From Skeletonema tropicum (Eukaryota > Bacillariophyta > Thalassiosirophyceae > Thalassiosirales > Thalassiosiraceae), in the NCBI GenBank assembly GCA_037178625.1, contig CM074129.1, forward strand, positions 2,108,001 to 2,172,000: DNA of 64,000 bases, given 5' to 3'. Numbering within the stretch: position 1 is the first letter of the stretch; every line of letters begins with the position of its first letter. The notes under the pieces were generated by a model, which searched no databases, was not told where the DNA came from, and was given only the letters and a program-made list of their open reading frames with translations. Both the position numbers and the translations under genes were made by a program. Of the stretch, positions 1 to 12,174 are shown piece by piece.

Positions 1-110
1 CCTTTCACTTCTCGTGAAAGAATCCATGTCCAGCACCTTTTAGAACTGTCAACATCTTTTCACAGTAGCATGGGCGGCATAAACTGTAAACATCTTTTCA
101 CCATTGTCCA
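1..110 (-). pseudogene. C-terminal scrap of an alpha/beta hydrolase gene
   Basis: Read on the minus strand this stretch gives a peptide close to the end of the hydrolase encoded at 4728-5938: KMLTVLKGAGHGFFHEK here against KMLTVLKGDGHDFFHERL there, including the catalytic-His region. The DNA is also clearly alike to about 4803-4890. A 40-50 bp piece around the KMLTV codons appears twice in diverged form, and stops interrupt the frame. The 5' two thirds of the gene are missing, because the next gene starts at 161. The remainder may continue left of the window. I read it as the decayed partner of the intact-length hydrolase, left by an old segmental duplication. Confidence 0.65.
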
Positions 111-160
111 GCTAGAAGTAGTAAGTAAAGTAGGTACTAATAATAGTATGTGTATGTAGC

Positions 161-3100
161 ATGTTCGCCAAATTTTGGAGAACCCTGAAGGTTCTCATCA
201 GGAAAGAAGGTCTGGTATCGAGAGAAAAGAAGGAAAAGGAGAATCCCTTCGGGTCCTCTCGTCCGCCAAATTTTGCTCTCATCAAGCAACATGATATTGA
301 ATTGGGTATCACTCGCACACAAAAAAAAACCATGTGGAGCAAAACAGCTAAGAAATTTCGACGCAGCAAGCCCACTGCTTGCAATGCCGACGCAGACATC
401 TGCAAGAACAACAGCCTACCTGATGTTGACGCAGAAGGCGTCGCCATTCTTGGCAAATCTCTATCAGCAGATGATGCCTCTACCATGATGGTCGAAGAGA
501 TCGATGCGCATCCTGACGTCTGCAAGAATAACAGCTCAAGCACGGAGTCTCAAATGACCATGTCACAAGGACCTAGTACTAGTTGCGAAGAAGGTGAGGT
601 GATCGCACTTGTGACTTCTAGTGTAAGCGATGAGTTTGCATCTGATGTCGAAAGAGATGATGGACAACGCAATGTCGAAGACACTAATTCAGCTGGAGAA
701 GTGGTGGTAGACGCAGTCAGCAACAAAGACACCTCCGATGAGGACACCTCATGTGTCAATTCTGCAAGTGAAGTTTCGGCTCAACCTGATGAAAATATTC
801 AAGCTGAAAATATAGCAAAATGTACGCGATTGTGTCAGGGTCTTGAAAATATGATGCATGAGCGTGTCAACTCTATCAACCAAATCAAAAAGGTGCTGAA
901 AAATGAGATCAAGTTGGACAGCGGTAAGTCACCAAACTTTGATATCTTATGTTTCATACTTGCTCCATCACACTGATAACAAACATTTTTTCTATCCAAA
1001 CACAGAAATGATTGCTGAGTTCACTGAGGTAGTCGCTATCCAAAGTGAGACTATTGAGAACATGAATACATACAACGAGGGGCAGAAAGCGGAGTTCCAA
1101 AAGGAGATCACGAACCTCAAAGATATCGCAGCTGCCAAAGATGTCTCTCTAGACACAGCAGCTGCAAAGATTGCTGAGTATACCGCAGTAGTAGCTGAAC
1201 AATCAGAGACTATTGAGAAGATGAATCAATACAACGAGGGTCAGAAAGCGGAGTTCGAAACGGAGATCTCAAACCTCAAAGATATTGCAGCTGAACAGAA
1301 AGCGGAGCTCGAAAAAGAGATAGCATACCTCAAAGATATTGCAGCTGCCAAAGATGTCTCTCTAGCCACAGCAGCTGCAAAGATTACTGAGTTCACTGAG
1401 GTAGTCGCTGTACAATCAGAGACTATTGAGAAGATAAATACATACAACGAGGGTCAGAAAGCTGAATTTGAAAAGGAGATCGCAAACCTCAAAGATATCG
1501 CAGCTGCCAAAGATGTCTCTCTAGACACAGCAGCTGCAAAGATTACTGAGTATACTGAGGCAGTCGCTATCCAAAGTGAGACTATTGAGAAGATGAATCA
1601 ACACAACGAGAGTCAGAAAGCGGAGTTCGAAAAAGAGATTGCTCATCTCCAAGATATTGCAGCCGGCAAAGACGTCTCTCTTGCCGCAGCAGCTGCAGAT
1701 ATTGAGTCGCTAAAAACGGCAATTGACGAAGGGCAGTCAACGATCGAGGCTCTTGCAAGCGATCTCAAAACAGTATTGGACGAAGTAGCCTACATGCAAT
1801 CTTCTGATCAGGAACTCAAGAGCCAGCTAGACAAGGAGCAGGCGACCATTGCGGCCCTTCAAGATGACAAGGCTGGCCTGTTGAAAGAGAAAGCCGAGAT
1901 GCAGTCAACGATTGAGTCTCGTACAGGCGATCTTAAGAAAGCACTGGACGAAGTAACACACATGCAATCTTGTGAACAAGAACTCAAGAGCCAGCTAGAC
2001 AAGGAGCAGGCGACCATTGCGGCCCTTCAAGATGACAAGGCTGGCCTGTTGAAAGAGAAAGCCGAGATGCAGTCAACGATCGAGTCTCGTACAAGCGATC
2101 TTAAGAAAGCATTGGACGAAGTAACCCACATGCAATCCTGTGAACAAGAACTCAAGAGCCAGCTAGACAAGGAGCAGGCGACCATTGCGGCCCTTCAAGA
2201 TGACAAGGCTGGCCTGTTGAAAGAGAAAGCCGAGATGCAGTCAACGATTGAGTCTCGTACAAGCGATCTTAAGAAAGCACTGGACGAAGTAACCCACATG
2301 CAATCCTGTGAACAGGAACTCAAGAGCCAGCTAGACAAGGAGCAGGCGACCATTGCGGCCCTTCAAGATGACAAGGCTGGCCTGTTGAAAGAGAAAGCCG
2401 AGATGCAGTCTGAGATTGAACGCCTTCAAGTTGTGAACGAAGAGAAAGATATTGCTTTGAGCAATGCAGCCAACGCTATCGCTGAAGTCGAGAATATTGT
2501 TGAAGAGGAAAAGAAATCCAACAATGCTCTCAGAGAAGAGCTGAATGCAGCTGCAGATGAAATAGCTAAGATGAAGGCCGAAAGCACCGAAAATCTTGCC
2601 AAGGCAGCTGCAGATATCGCAAGCCGCGAGAAGACCATTGAAATGGGCCAAGCAACTATCAGCTCCCTCCAAGAAGATCTCAGCACATCCAAGGACGAGA
2701 TCATCAAGCTTCAATCTGCTGAAGAGGAGCTCAAGGCCAAGCTCGGAGAGGAAGAAGCCACGAACAATGCACTTCAAGAAGATAATGCTGGCCTTGCCAA
2801 GGGTATCAAAACTTTAACCAAGTCAGTGAAAGAACTCAAGAAGGAGAAGGCTGAAGCAGAAAAAGATCACTTGAAGAAGGTGGATGAGCTAGAAAAGGCC
2901 AAGGAGGGACTGAAAGAAGAGCTGAAGGCAGCTGCAGATGAACTAGCCAAGACGAAGGCTGAAAGCACCGACAAACTTGACAAGGCATTCGCAGATATCG
3001 CAAGCCGCGAGAGGACCATTGAAATGGGCCAAACAACTATCAGCTCCCTCCAGGAAAACCTTAGCACATCCAAGGGCGAGATAACCAAGCTTCAATCTGT

Positions 3101-4370
3101 TGAAAAGAAGCTCAAGGCCAAGCTCGGAGAGGAGAAGGCAACGAACAAGGCACTCCAAGAAGACAATGCTGGCCTTGCAGAGGATGTCTCTGTCTTGACG
3201 AAGACAGTCAAAGACCTCAAGAAGGAGAATGCTTGGACAGAGGAGAATTTAACCAACCAAACAGCGAAGTTGGATGAAGTTAAGAAGGATCTGAAGAATG
3301 CGATGAAGGCAGGAATGAAGCTGCAGGAAACAGAAAAGGAGCTCAGATCAGATCTTGATGCAATGTCCAAGTCATTTGAGGAGGTGAAGACGGAAAAGGC
3401 TGGCCTTGAAGAGAAGATGAGCAATCAGGTGACTCAAATCGACACGTTGAAGAAAGACCTGAAGACAAGTATGAAAGTCATATCCAAGGTAGAGGCCAAT
3501 GAGGCGAAGCTCAAGGCCAGTGAGAAGAAGCTCAAGGCTAAGATTGACGAAGAGCAAAAGTCCAATGAAGCCCTTAAAGCTGATATTGACAAGCTCAAGA
3601 GCGATAATGCTAGTCTGGTGGAGGAGATGAAGATGGAAAAGGCTGCTCTTGAAGAGATTATGAGCAAGCAGGTGACTCAAATTGATGCTCTGTCCAAGTC
3701 ATGCGAGGAGGTGAAGACGGAAAAGGCAGTTCTTGAAGAAACAATGAGCAATCAGGTGACTCAAATCGAGACTTTGAAGAAAGACCTGAAGACAAGTATG
3801 AAAGTCATATCCAAGGTAGAGGCTAACGAGAAGAAGCTCAAGGCCAATGAGACGAAGCTCAAGGCCAATGAGACGAAGCTCAAGGCTAATGAGACGAAGC
3901 TCAAGGCTAATGAGGCGAAGCTCAAGGCTAGTGAGAAGAAGCTCAAGGCTAAGATTGACGAAGAGCAGAAGTCCAATGAAGCCCTTAAAGCTGATATTGA
4001 CAAGCTCAAGAGCGATAATGCTAATCTGAATGAGTCTGTGAATGAGTTGACTGAGAAGAAATCCGCTGCCAATGAGAAACTCAACGCCCAGATGAAGAAA
4101 AACGATGAGTTGAGAAACGACATCAAGCTTGCGACGAAGATGATGTCAAAGGCGTCTGATAGTGACAAGAGTCTCAAGGTAACGCTCGATGAAGCACAAA
4201 AATCGAACCGGGTGCTAAACTCGAACATTGCTTCTCTAACAGAGGCAAATTCCAAGTTAGCTGAGCAGGTTGAGGAGCTGAAGAAAGAAAGATCAACGTT
4301 GATGAAGGACCTTATCTCTGCTACAAAATTGATGAATGCCATGCAAAAGCGTGAAACAGAAAGGGCTTAA
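161..4370 (+). CDS. Giant coiled-coil protein, paralogue 1 (two exons)
   Basis: Exons 161-923 and 1006-4370 are joined across an 82-bp intron (GTAAGT donor at 924, CACAG acceptor ending at 1005; phase 1), giving about 1375 residues. Residues 1-225 are acidic, Ser/Thr-rich and without predicted structure. From there to the end the protein is almost pure heptad coiled coil (Glu, Lys, Leu, Ala and Asp rich, no Pro). It contains three exact-length copies of a 56-residue block (DNA repeat 1896-2399) and a run of KLKANET heptads (DNA about 3832-3954). No motor, kinase or membrane segment is visible. Such proteins usually act as rods, tethers or scaffolds, but nothing here fixes its place in the cell. 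Its intron position and the junction peptide around DSEM are shared with the gene at 6367-11543, so the two are tandem paralogues. Confidence 0.85.
1896..2399 (+). repeat. 168-bp coding tandem repeat, three full copies
   Basis: Copies start at 1896, 2064 and 2232, and a partial fourth lies upstream from about 1790. Each encodes the same 56 residues, starting EMQSTIESRT and ending LLKEKA, with few differences (TG/TS and a handful of silent changes). The length is a multiple of seven residues, so heptad register is kept through all copies. The near identity points to recent expansion or conversion. Confidence 0.9.
3832..3954 (+). repeat. 21-bp (seven-residue) coding repeat
   Basis: About five successive copies of a 21-bp unit encode KLKANET, KLKANEA or KLKASEK. 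One unit is exactly one heptad, so copy-number change lengthens the rod without shifting register. Confidence 0.8.
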
Positions 4371-4727
4371 CAACTTTCAAGATAGCGCTCTTGAGAGCAT
4401 GGAACAGCAGATTTTTTTGGAATTGAATGTACAGTTAAAATGTTGATAGGAGCGGTATAATTATAGTTTGATAGGAATGCGAACAAATCTTTGCGTGTTA
4501 AAAATAAAGGTTGAAAAGATCTTGCGTCTGCTGTATGTATCAATAATGATCGCTTCCGTTGCTTGTTGCAAAGGATGCAGATAAATTGCCTCATTATGAT
4601 GCTGTAGTGGTATCAATCACTTTGAGAAACTAACAAACAAATTGCAACGACTCACTTTAAAGAAAGATTATGTCTGTACTATGATGATGGGATTGACCTC
4701 GGCGTCCTCCTCCGTGTTAGTGATAAC
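4371..4727. other. Intergenic, convergent gene ends
   Basis: AT-rich spacer between the end of the coiled-coil gene and the end of the minus-strand hydrolase gene. It holds an AATAAAGG-like stretch near 4503. I see no gene or structured element in it. Confidence 0.6.
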
Positions 4728-5938
4728 TCATTCAAAGTCTTTCTTTGCACGCATATTGAGATACTCAAACAGATGGTCAAAAGCAGTCTTCTTCTTTTTA
4801 TTCCCTTTCAACCTCTCGTGAAAGAAATCATGCCCATCACCTTTTAAAACTGTCAACATCTTTCCACCATTGTCCGAGCTCAACGGTACTGCATCAAACC
4901 AATCTACTACGCTTTGCAGCGGCACGATTTCATCCTTATCGCCCATTATGACAAATAACGAGGGGAGTCCCTCCATTCTTTGTTGTACATTACCTGCCAG
5001 TACATCGTTTGGAACTCGGTTGGATGTTAAGTCTAATAGCATGCTTGATGTTGATAATGGCCAATGTCCAGAGAAATTTCGTGTACTGGTGGGCGGGCAT
5101 GCATAGGTTGGATGCTCAATGGGCGTCATGAACCCCCGTGACGGCATGAAGAAGGAAAGAGCTTTTAAGGCTGTTACGACTGGAAAAGTGGGGTACTGCA
5201 CGAGGATCCACTCCAAACGCAGGAGCTAACAGGGCAATACCATAAAAGTCCGGATATTCATTTTGCTCTGATGTCATGGAGCCACTGATGTTGTCACGTC
5301 GTTTGGCTAATACACCCTCCACCGCAAACGTCACCAAAGCTCCACCCAATGAACACCCACACATTGCAAAGCCCTTCGACCGCGAGAACTTTCCACACAT
5401 CTGTTGTGCAAATTCAACAACATGCTTTACCAAATCATCAAAATTGGGGCAGGCTGCCCTTCCCAAACCTGCAGTGTTTTCCGATAGCCCGTGCCCTGCC
5501 AATTCTAAAACAATTAATCTCCAGCAGTGCTTCGCGCAGTATTGTGCTAGCGTTTGGACGCCCCACGTCTCTGCTGACTCGCATACTCCATGAACATACA
5601 ATAGCTAGAAAATGATGACAAGATATAAGATGTGGAAGTGAAAAAGACACTGCAGAATACTTCTATATACATAGTAACACCTCACTTACCAACGGCCACT
5701 CGTCGGAATTGTGCATAGAGCGCTTATGCATGCTGCTATCACCTCCAGCGTTAGAAGATGCATCGTTATTCTCATTACCACCGCCATTGCAATATTTGGG
5801 ACCAAAACATTCCACATTCAGCTGAACTCCATCAGATGCACGGAATGGGCACTGAGATGATGCTGGGATCAGTCGTAGAACGCTACCTGCTTCGCCGCCG
5901 AAGGCTGGTAGAGACTTGCCCGGGGTTTTGTCTACCAT
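4728..5938 (-). CDS. Alpha/beta hydrolase (monoacylglycerol-lipase-like), one frameshift
   Basis: Exon 1 is 5938-5690 (starts MVDKTPGKSL) and exon 2 is 5604-4728. The 85-bp intron has a GTAAGT donor and TTTCTAG acceptor, phase 0, and joins EWPL to LLYVHGVCES. The family marks are the strand-lid HG motif (VHGVCESAETW), a nucleophile elbow GCSLGG, the acid in GDKDEIVP and the His in GDGHDFF, all in the right order. It likely hydrolyses an ester such as a monoacylglycerol; the substrate is not fixed by sequence. The reading frame breaks at a run of four A (plus strand 5184-5187). Removing one gives PHFPVVTALKALSFF, the expected continuation. Because all catalytic residues survive, a base-call error is likelier than a dead gene. 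It is divergent from the coiled-coil gene at 6367. Confidence 0.75.
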
Positions 5939-6366
5939 GGTGAGGATGGCTATCTCTTATGCGATGGCAGCGGCAGGGTCATGATGTTGTCACCACCCAA
6001 GTTGGCCCAAGTTCGTATCTTTGCATGCGGTTTTGATATCATGAAGACTGCGTAAGTAGAGCGTGAGGAAAGGAAGAAAAGGAAGAAAAGGAAGAAAAGT
6101 ACCTGCGTCTCATCAGACAACCTCATACATGTCATGTGTTTCGCTTTGTGAGGGTGTCCTCGCCCAAAAGCAGCGCAGGCGGGTGTTTCTTGCGGCGGCT
6201 TTTCTGTTTTCTTGCTGTTGCATCGACAAAAAAGGCGGAGAACTAACCTTTACACATGACAGCAAAAAAAACACATGACCTTCTTCTCACAAACCTACCA
6301 AACAAAGTTTGACAACAACAATCATCAACACAACATCGTACCAAATCATCATTATTTTATGTAGTG
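5939..6366. promoter_or_regulatory. Divergent intergenic region between hydrolase and coiled-coil genes
   Basis: 428 bp between two genes that point away from each other, so it must hold both promoters. A purine tract of GGAAGAAAA units lies at about 6068-6098. No clear TATA box was seen. Confidence 0.45.
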
Positions 6367-9300
6367 ATGACTTCTACCAACAAATTTTCGTTTTACGACG
6401 CTGCGGAGGTAGCCCAGGAGGAGGCAAAAATCATTGTTAACACCGAATATACGTACAGCACGGAATCTGAGGTCGATGATGTCCGCGACGAAGCTGATGC
6501 CATCGGAGGAGAGAGGGATGAAGAAAGAGTACAAGCTGCTGCACTGCACTGAAGCCGGTGCTGCAGCAACTAACTCTGAGTCTGGTGGCGTGAACCAATG
6601 GCTTGATCGCGCCAACGCTCTCAGTGAGATCCGCATGCTGTTGAAGGAAGAGATTGAACAAGACAGCGGTGAGTACTGTGCTTGCTATATGCATCCTTCA
6701 TTTCGACCTTTATTCTTTGTATACTAACAGTATATGACCTTATCCGCTCTACAAACAGAAATGTTTTCTGAGTTCAATGACGTAATCGCTGCCCAAAGTG
6801 AAAAGATTGAGGAGTTGAACCAATACATTGTTCAGCAAATGGAGGAGCATGCAAATGAGACCGGAGCACTCTCCAGTGCTATTGATGATCTCACTGATAC
6901 AAACACTTCGTTGAAAGAGGAGAACACCAATGTAAAGGGCATTGTCAAAACACTTGAATCCAAGATTGATGAGTATGGGGATCAGCTACAGAATCTTATG
7001 AAGGATCTGAAAGAAGTGGTTGACCAAAATCACTCTCTTGAGTCTACTGTGTCGGAGCTTAACGGACAGAAGACCAACTTGGAGAGCCACATCGAGGAAC
7101 TCATCGCAAAAATGGAGGCGGCAGAAGCGCTCTATGTATCTCAAATGTCTACAGTAAAGGAGGAATTGGAGAAAGAAAAGGTGGCTCTTGAAAAAGCCAG
7201 AGAAGCTATTGAGGATCTCACAGCCAAGCTCGGAGAATCGCAGGCATCCAATGAGTCTCTCGAATTTGATATCAAAGTACATGTGGAGGAGAAAAACAAA
7301 ATGCAATTTGAGATTGAAGCTCTTAATGCAGTCAAAGCTGATAACGATGCCGCTCTAGACAAAGCTGCTGAGGATATGACAATTCTCGACGAGACAATCG
7401 CAGTGCTCAAGGGTGACATCACCTCCCACGTTGAGGACAAAGCTAAGATGCAGTCCGAGATTGAAGCGCTCAACAATGTCAAAGCCAATAACGAAGCAGC
7501 GCTTGCCAAGGCCGCTACAGATGCTGCAACTCTCGAGAAGACAGTTGAAGACCTACTAGGTGATATTACTACCCACGCTGATGAGAAAGCGGCGATTCAG
7601 TCTGAGATTGAAGCGCTCAAGGCTGTCAGAGCTGATAATGATGCAGCTCTCGCCAAAGCCGCAGTTGCCGTGGCATCTCGTGAGAAAACGATCAATGAGC
7701 TACGAGGAGAGGTAACTTCCCACGTTGAAGAGAAAGCGAAGATGCAGTCTGAGATTGAAGCCCTTAACGTGATCAAAGCCGATAATGATGCAGCTCTTGC
7801 CAAGGCCGATACCGACATGAGCACACTGACGAAAACAATTGGGGAGCTACGAGGAGACATTACCGCCCACGTAGAGGAAAAGTTCGCGATGCAGTCTACG
7901 ATTGATGCTCTCAACTCAGCCAATACCAAGAACGGCAATGCTCTTGAAAAGGCCGCTGCCGCAATCGTAACGCTCAAGAAGACTATTGAGGAGGAGCAAT
8001 CATCCATCAAGACCCTTCAAGAGAACCTCATCACTGCTAAGGACGAAATCACCAAGCTCCGCACTGAAGAAACAGAGCTCAAGGAAAAGATTGTAACGCT
8101 TGAGAAGACTGTTGAGGAGGAGCAATCATCCATCAAGACCCTGCAAGAGAACCTCACCACTTCTAAGGACGAAATCACCAAGCTTCAGACTGAAGAAACA
8201 GAACTCAAGGCAAAGCTTGAACAAGAGCTGGCCACAAATAAGGTACTCCAAGAAGATAATGCTGGCCTTGCGGAGGGCATCAATGCTTTAATGAAGTCAG
8301 TCAAAGATCTTAAGAAGGACAAAGCGGATGCAGAAGAGAAAATCACTAGCAGGACGAAGAAGATGGTAGAAATGAAGAAGGATCTGAAGAATACAATGAA
8401 GATAGTGACAAAGTTGCAGGAGACAGAACAGGAACTTCTGACCAAACTCGACAAAGAGAGTAAAGAAAGTGCAGAGCTTACTGAGACAATCGAAATGTTT
8501 AAGAGAGATCTCAAGGTAGCAAATGAGGTGATGGAAGTCATGAAGACTGATGAGGTGGAGCTCAAAGAAGAAATGGACAAAATGCAGTCTGATATATTGA
8601 GCACGATGGCAAAGCTCGAGGAAGAAGTTGCTTCGAACGAAGCTCTCAAAGCCAACGAGGTGGTCCTCAAAGAAGAAATGGACAAGATGCAGTCTGATAT
8701 GCTTAAATCGATGAAAGAGATTGAAACCCAGACGAAGCAAATCAATGATCTGAAGAAGGAACTCAAGAAAGCTCTCAAATTGATGTCAAAGATGGAAGCC
8801 AACGAGAAAGAGCTTGATGAAAAGCTTACGGCAGAGCAGGAGTCAAACGAATCCCTTCGAGGTGACGTTACTATGCTTCGAGAGGAGAACACGGGGCTGA
8901 CCGAGTCTATCGACTCGTTGAAGAGTGAGATCAACACAGCCAACGAAGCAATGGAAGTCATGAGTGCCAGTGAAGAAGAGCTGAAACAAGAAATTGACAA
9001 GATGCAGAGCGACAAATTGCTCTATATGTCCCAAATGTCTGCAGAGAAAGAAGAGCTGAAGGAGAAGATGCAGAGCGACAAATTGCTCTACATGTCCCAA
9101 ATGTCTGCAGAGAAAGAAGAGCTGAAGAAGAAGATGCAGAGCGACAAATTGCTCTATATGTCCCAAATGTCTGCAGAGAAAGAAGAGCTGAAGGAGAAGA
9201 TGCAGAGCGACAAATCGCTCTATATGTCCCAAATGTCTGCAGAGAAGGAAGAGCTGAAGGAGGAGCTGGAGAATGAAAAAATGGCCCTTGATAAAAGCAG

Positions 9301-11543
9301 AGAAGCTGTTGAGGAACTCACCGCCAAGCTCGAAGAAGCGCAGGCATCCATCGTGACTCTCACAGGTGACATCAAAGTGCATGTGGAGGAGAAAAGCAAA
9401 ATGCAATCTGAGATTGAAGCTCTTAATGCAGTCAAAGCTGATAACGATGCCGCTCTAGACAAAGCTGCTGAGGATAGGGCAGTTCTCGACGAGATAATCG
9501 AAGCGCTCAAGGGTGACATCACCTCCCTACGATATAGAGAAAATTAAGATGCAATCTGAGATTGAGACCCTACAAGCCGCCAAAGCCGATCTTGAAGCAG
9601 ACGTTGATAATCTCACAGAAAACAATGCTTCTTTGACAAAATCGATTGAGGATCTCAAGATGGAGAGGTCTGCAGCTGACGAAAGTGCTGAAACCCTTAC
9701 GAAGCTCAACAGTGAATTAAAGACAGACCTCAAAAAAGCTTTCCGGGTGATGTCGAAGATGGAGGCAACCAAGGCAGAGCTTGACAACAAGCTCGAATCA
9801 GAACAGAAGTCGAATCAAGCCCTAACTGATGACGTCTCTAGTCTCAGAGACGAAAATACAGAGTTGACGCAATCTGTTGAGGAGCTGAAGAAGAAGACTA
9901 CAGGGTTGACGCAATCTGTTGAGGAGCTGAAGAAAGAGAAGGCATCTTTCGAAGAACAGTATCTTGAGCAGAAATCTGAGCTCAAGCTTGCAATGAAAGT
10001 GATGTCGAAGATGGAAGCAAATGATGCTGAGCTAGAAAACCGGCTTGCTTCAGAGCTTAAGTCAAGCCAAGCCCTTCAAGACAACATTGCCAGTCTTCAA
10101 GAGGAAAACACGAAGCTTGTCGATTCCATTGATGAATTGAAGTACGAGCTGAAGACAGCCAGTGAAGCGATGTCAACCATGAAGGCCAATGAGGCAGAGC
10201 TCACCCAAAAATCTGCTGACGTTGATCGTCTTGTGGAACACAATACTGCGTTGATGAAATCTGTAGACAAGCTGACGGAGAAGGTGGAATCCTTGGAGTT
10301 GAAGGAGAAGGAATCAAAAGCGATGTCATCTACAATGTCCTCTACACAAGAAGAAAACATTGAGCTGAAGATGGAACTCAAGCAAGTGTTGAAATTGTTG
10401 GCCAAGACGGAGGCCAAGAAGGAAGAGCTCGACGACAAGCTTACTGCAGAGCAAAAATCGAACGAAGTTCTTCAATTTGATATTATCAGTCTCAGAGAAG
10501 ATAACACAGAGCTTACTGAATCTATTGATGCATTGAAGGAAGATCTCAAGGTAGCCAATTCAGCGGTCGAAGCCATGAAGGCCAGTGATGAATACCTCAA
10601 TTCTGCGAGAGCTGAAGACGTTTACTGTCTTATGGAACAAAATGGAAAGTTGAGCAAGTCTTTAGAGGATCTGAAGGAGGAGTTGGATGGACTGAAGGAG
10701 GAGATGGCTTCTGCGCAAGAGATGATTGCGTCCAAGACACAGGAAGTCGAAGAATTGTCTTCTGACCTCAAGGTTGCTACAAAGGTAGTGGTGAGCTTGC
10801 AGTCTTGTGAAATCGATCGGAAGCAACAGCTGGAGGACGAGATGGCTAAAAACAAGGCACTTGAAGAGGAGAAAGCTACATTGTCCGAGTCGGTTGAAGG
10901 GTTGAAGAAAGAGAAGGTCATTGCAGGAGAAACGGCTGAGGCCCAGATGGAGAGAGTCGCCCGGATGGAGAATGATCTCAAGGCTGCGACGGAATTGATT
11001 GAAAAGATGCAATCCACCGACTCTAAAGTCACAAAAGATATGATTGCTCAACATGAAGAGAATGTGAAAGATTTGATTGCTCGACATGAAGAGAATGTGA
11101 AGACCTTGACACAGGGACATGAAGAGAATGTGAAGACCTTGACACAGGAGCTCGAGGAAGCCAAAGAAGAGCTGGCTGAGAGGAAGACCAGTGAAGATCA
11201 GCTCAATACTCAGCTTGGGAAGGTGTTCATCAGAGTCAATGATCTTATGGACCTGATTGATGAAAAGGAAGAAACAATTTCTATTCTACAGGAAACAAAT
11301 CAACAGCTAATGAGTAGGCGAAACCCAAGAACTGCCAGACTCAGTGGTGGTAACATGAGGGATCCATCCGAAATTATGGGGGAAGAAACCGACGTTGTTC
11401 TGAAAGAGAAGCGCATGTCTTATCCTACGAATATTCCACCCAGAAACAGTAGATCTTTCCCCAAGCCACCCCCATCGCCGTCACCGAGAGGTAGGGCTAT
11501 GTCGTATGAGGAATATGAAGTTGAAGTGGACCAAGAGAATTGA
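6367..11543 (+). CDS. Giant coiled-coil protein, paralogue 2 (frameshifted)
   Basis: Starts at MTSTNKFSFYDAAEV (6367). A 90-bp intron (6669-6758, GTGAGT donor, ACAAACAG acceptor) sits exactly where the paralogue at 161 has its intron. Two breaks interrupt the frame: one near 6530-6555, needed to pass from the N-terminal frame into LDRANALSEIRMLLKEEIEQ, and an extra C near 9525-9527, after which the coil resumes as EKIKMQSEIETLQ. Both are repaired by removing a single base. The repaired product is near 1,690 residues. The coil has repeated blocks based on MQSEIEAL.VKADNDAAL (about 7300-7900 and again near 9400) and four 22-residue copies at 8999-9262. Unlike its paralogue it ends in a basic, Pro/Ser-rich tail (PKPPPSPSPRGRAMSYEEYE) that could be a binding or phosphorylation site. 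Function unknown. Confidence 0.8.
8999..9262 (+). repeat. 66-bp coding tandem repeat, four copies
   Basis: Copies start at 8999, 9065, 9131 and 9197. Each encodes KMQSDKLLYMSQMSAEKEEL plus two residues. The unit is 22 residues, three heptads plus one residue, so each copy shifts the heptad by one, unlike the 56-residue repeat in the neighbouring paralogue. Confidence 0.9.
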
Positions 11544-11901
11544 TTTCAGTGTCAGTGCAAGAATAGGTTTGTTGAGTGTAAAATCTGTATGTGTCGGAGA
11601 TCTTGGTAAGCAACGTGTACAGAGATGGGTCTAGCTAGGAATGAATGTGATAGTGTAATTAAAATTAGTAGTACAGAAAACTTGGCAATAGCCCTTCGAA
11701 GTGATCCTCGTTTATCAATCATCATCTCGTACGCCTCCAAGTTAAGTCGGTGTGGAGAAGAGAGATGAGAAAGCCAACGTGAAGACAGGAACAGCAGCTG
11801 GAAATTTGTACTTCGGTCTGTCCACAATATTTGTGGACAAGGCAAGATGCCGCGAGAGCGAGTGCAAGATTTGGCTGGAAGACAGGAATGAGCCAACAAG
11901 C
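11544..11901. other. Intergenic, 3' of coiled-coil gene
   Basis: AT-rich 3' region. Short ORFs here lack family signals and look random. Confidence 0.5.
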
Positions 11902-12174
11902 TTACAACCTTTGTTTGTGAGCAACTTTTAGTTGCTGTCTGTGTTTGTAAGCAAATTCATCGGCTCGGGTCTCTGCTGCCTGCACAACTGACGAAGTTGA
12001 TCATTCGATTAGAGCTGCAGCCCCGCAGAGATTTGAATCTTACAACCTTTGTTTGTGAGCAACTTTTAGTTGCTGTCTGTGTTTGTAAGCAAATTCATCG
12101 GCTCGGGTCTCTGCTGCCTGCACAACTGACGAAGTTGATCATTCGATTAGAGCTGCAGCCCCGCAGAGATTTGA
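11902..12174 (+). repeat. Direct tandem duplication, about 138-bp unit
   Basis: Two almost identical copies, 11902-12039 and 12040-12174, each beginning TTACAACCTTTGTTTGTGAG and ending near GCAGAGATTTGA. An ORF runs through both but is itself just the repeat, so I do not call it a gene. Confidence 0.9.
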
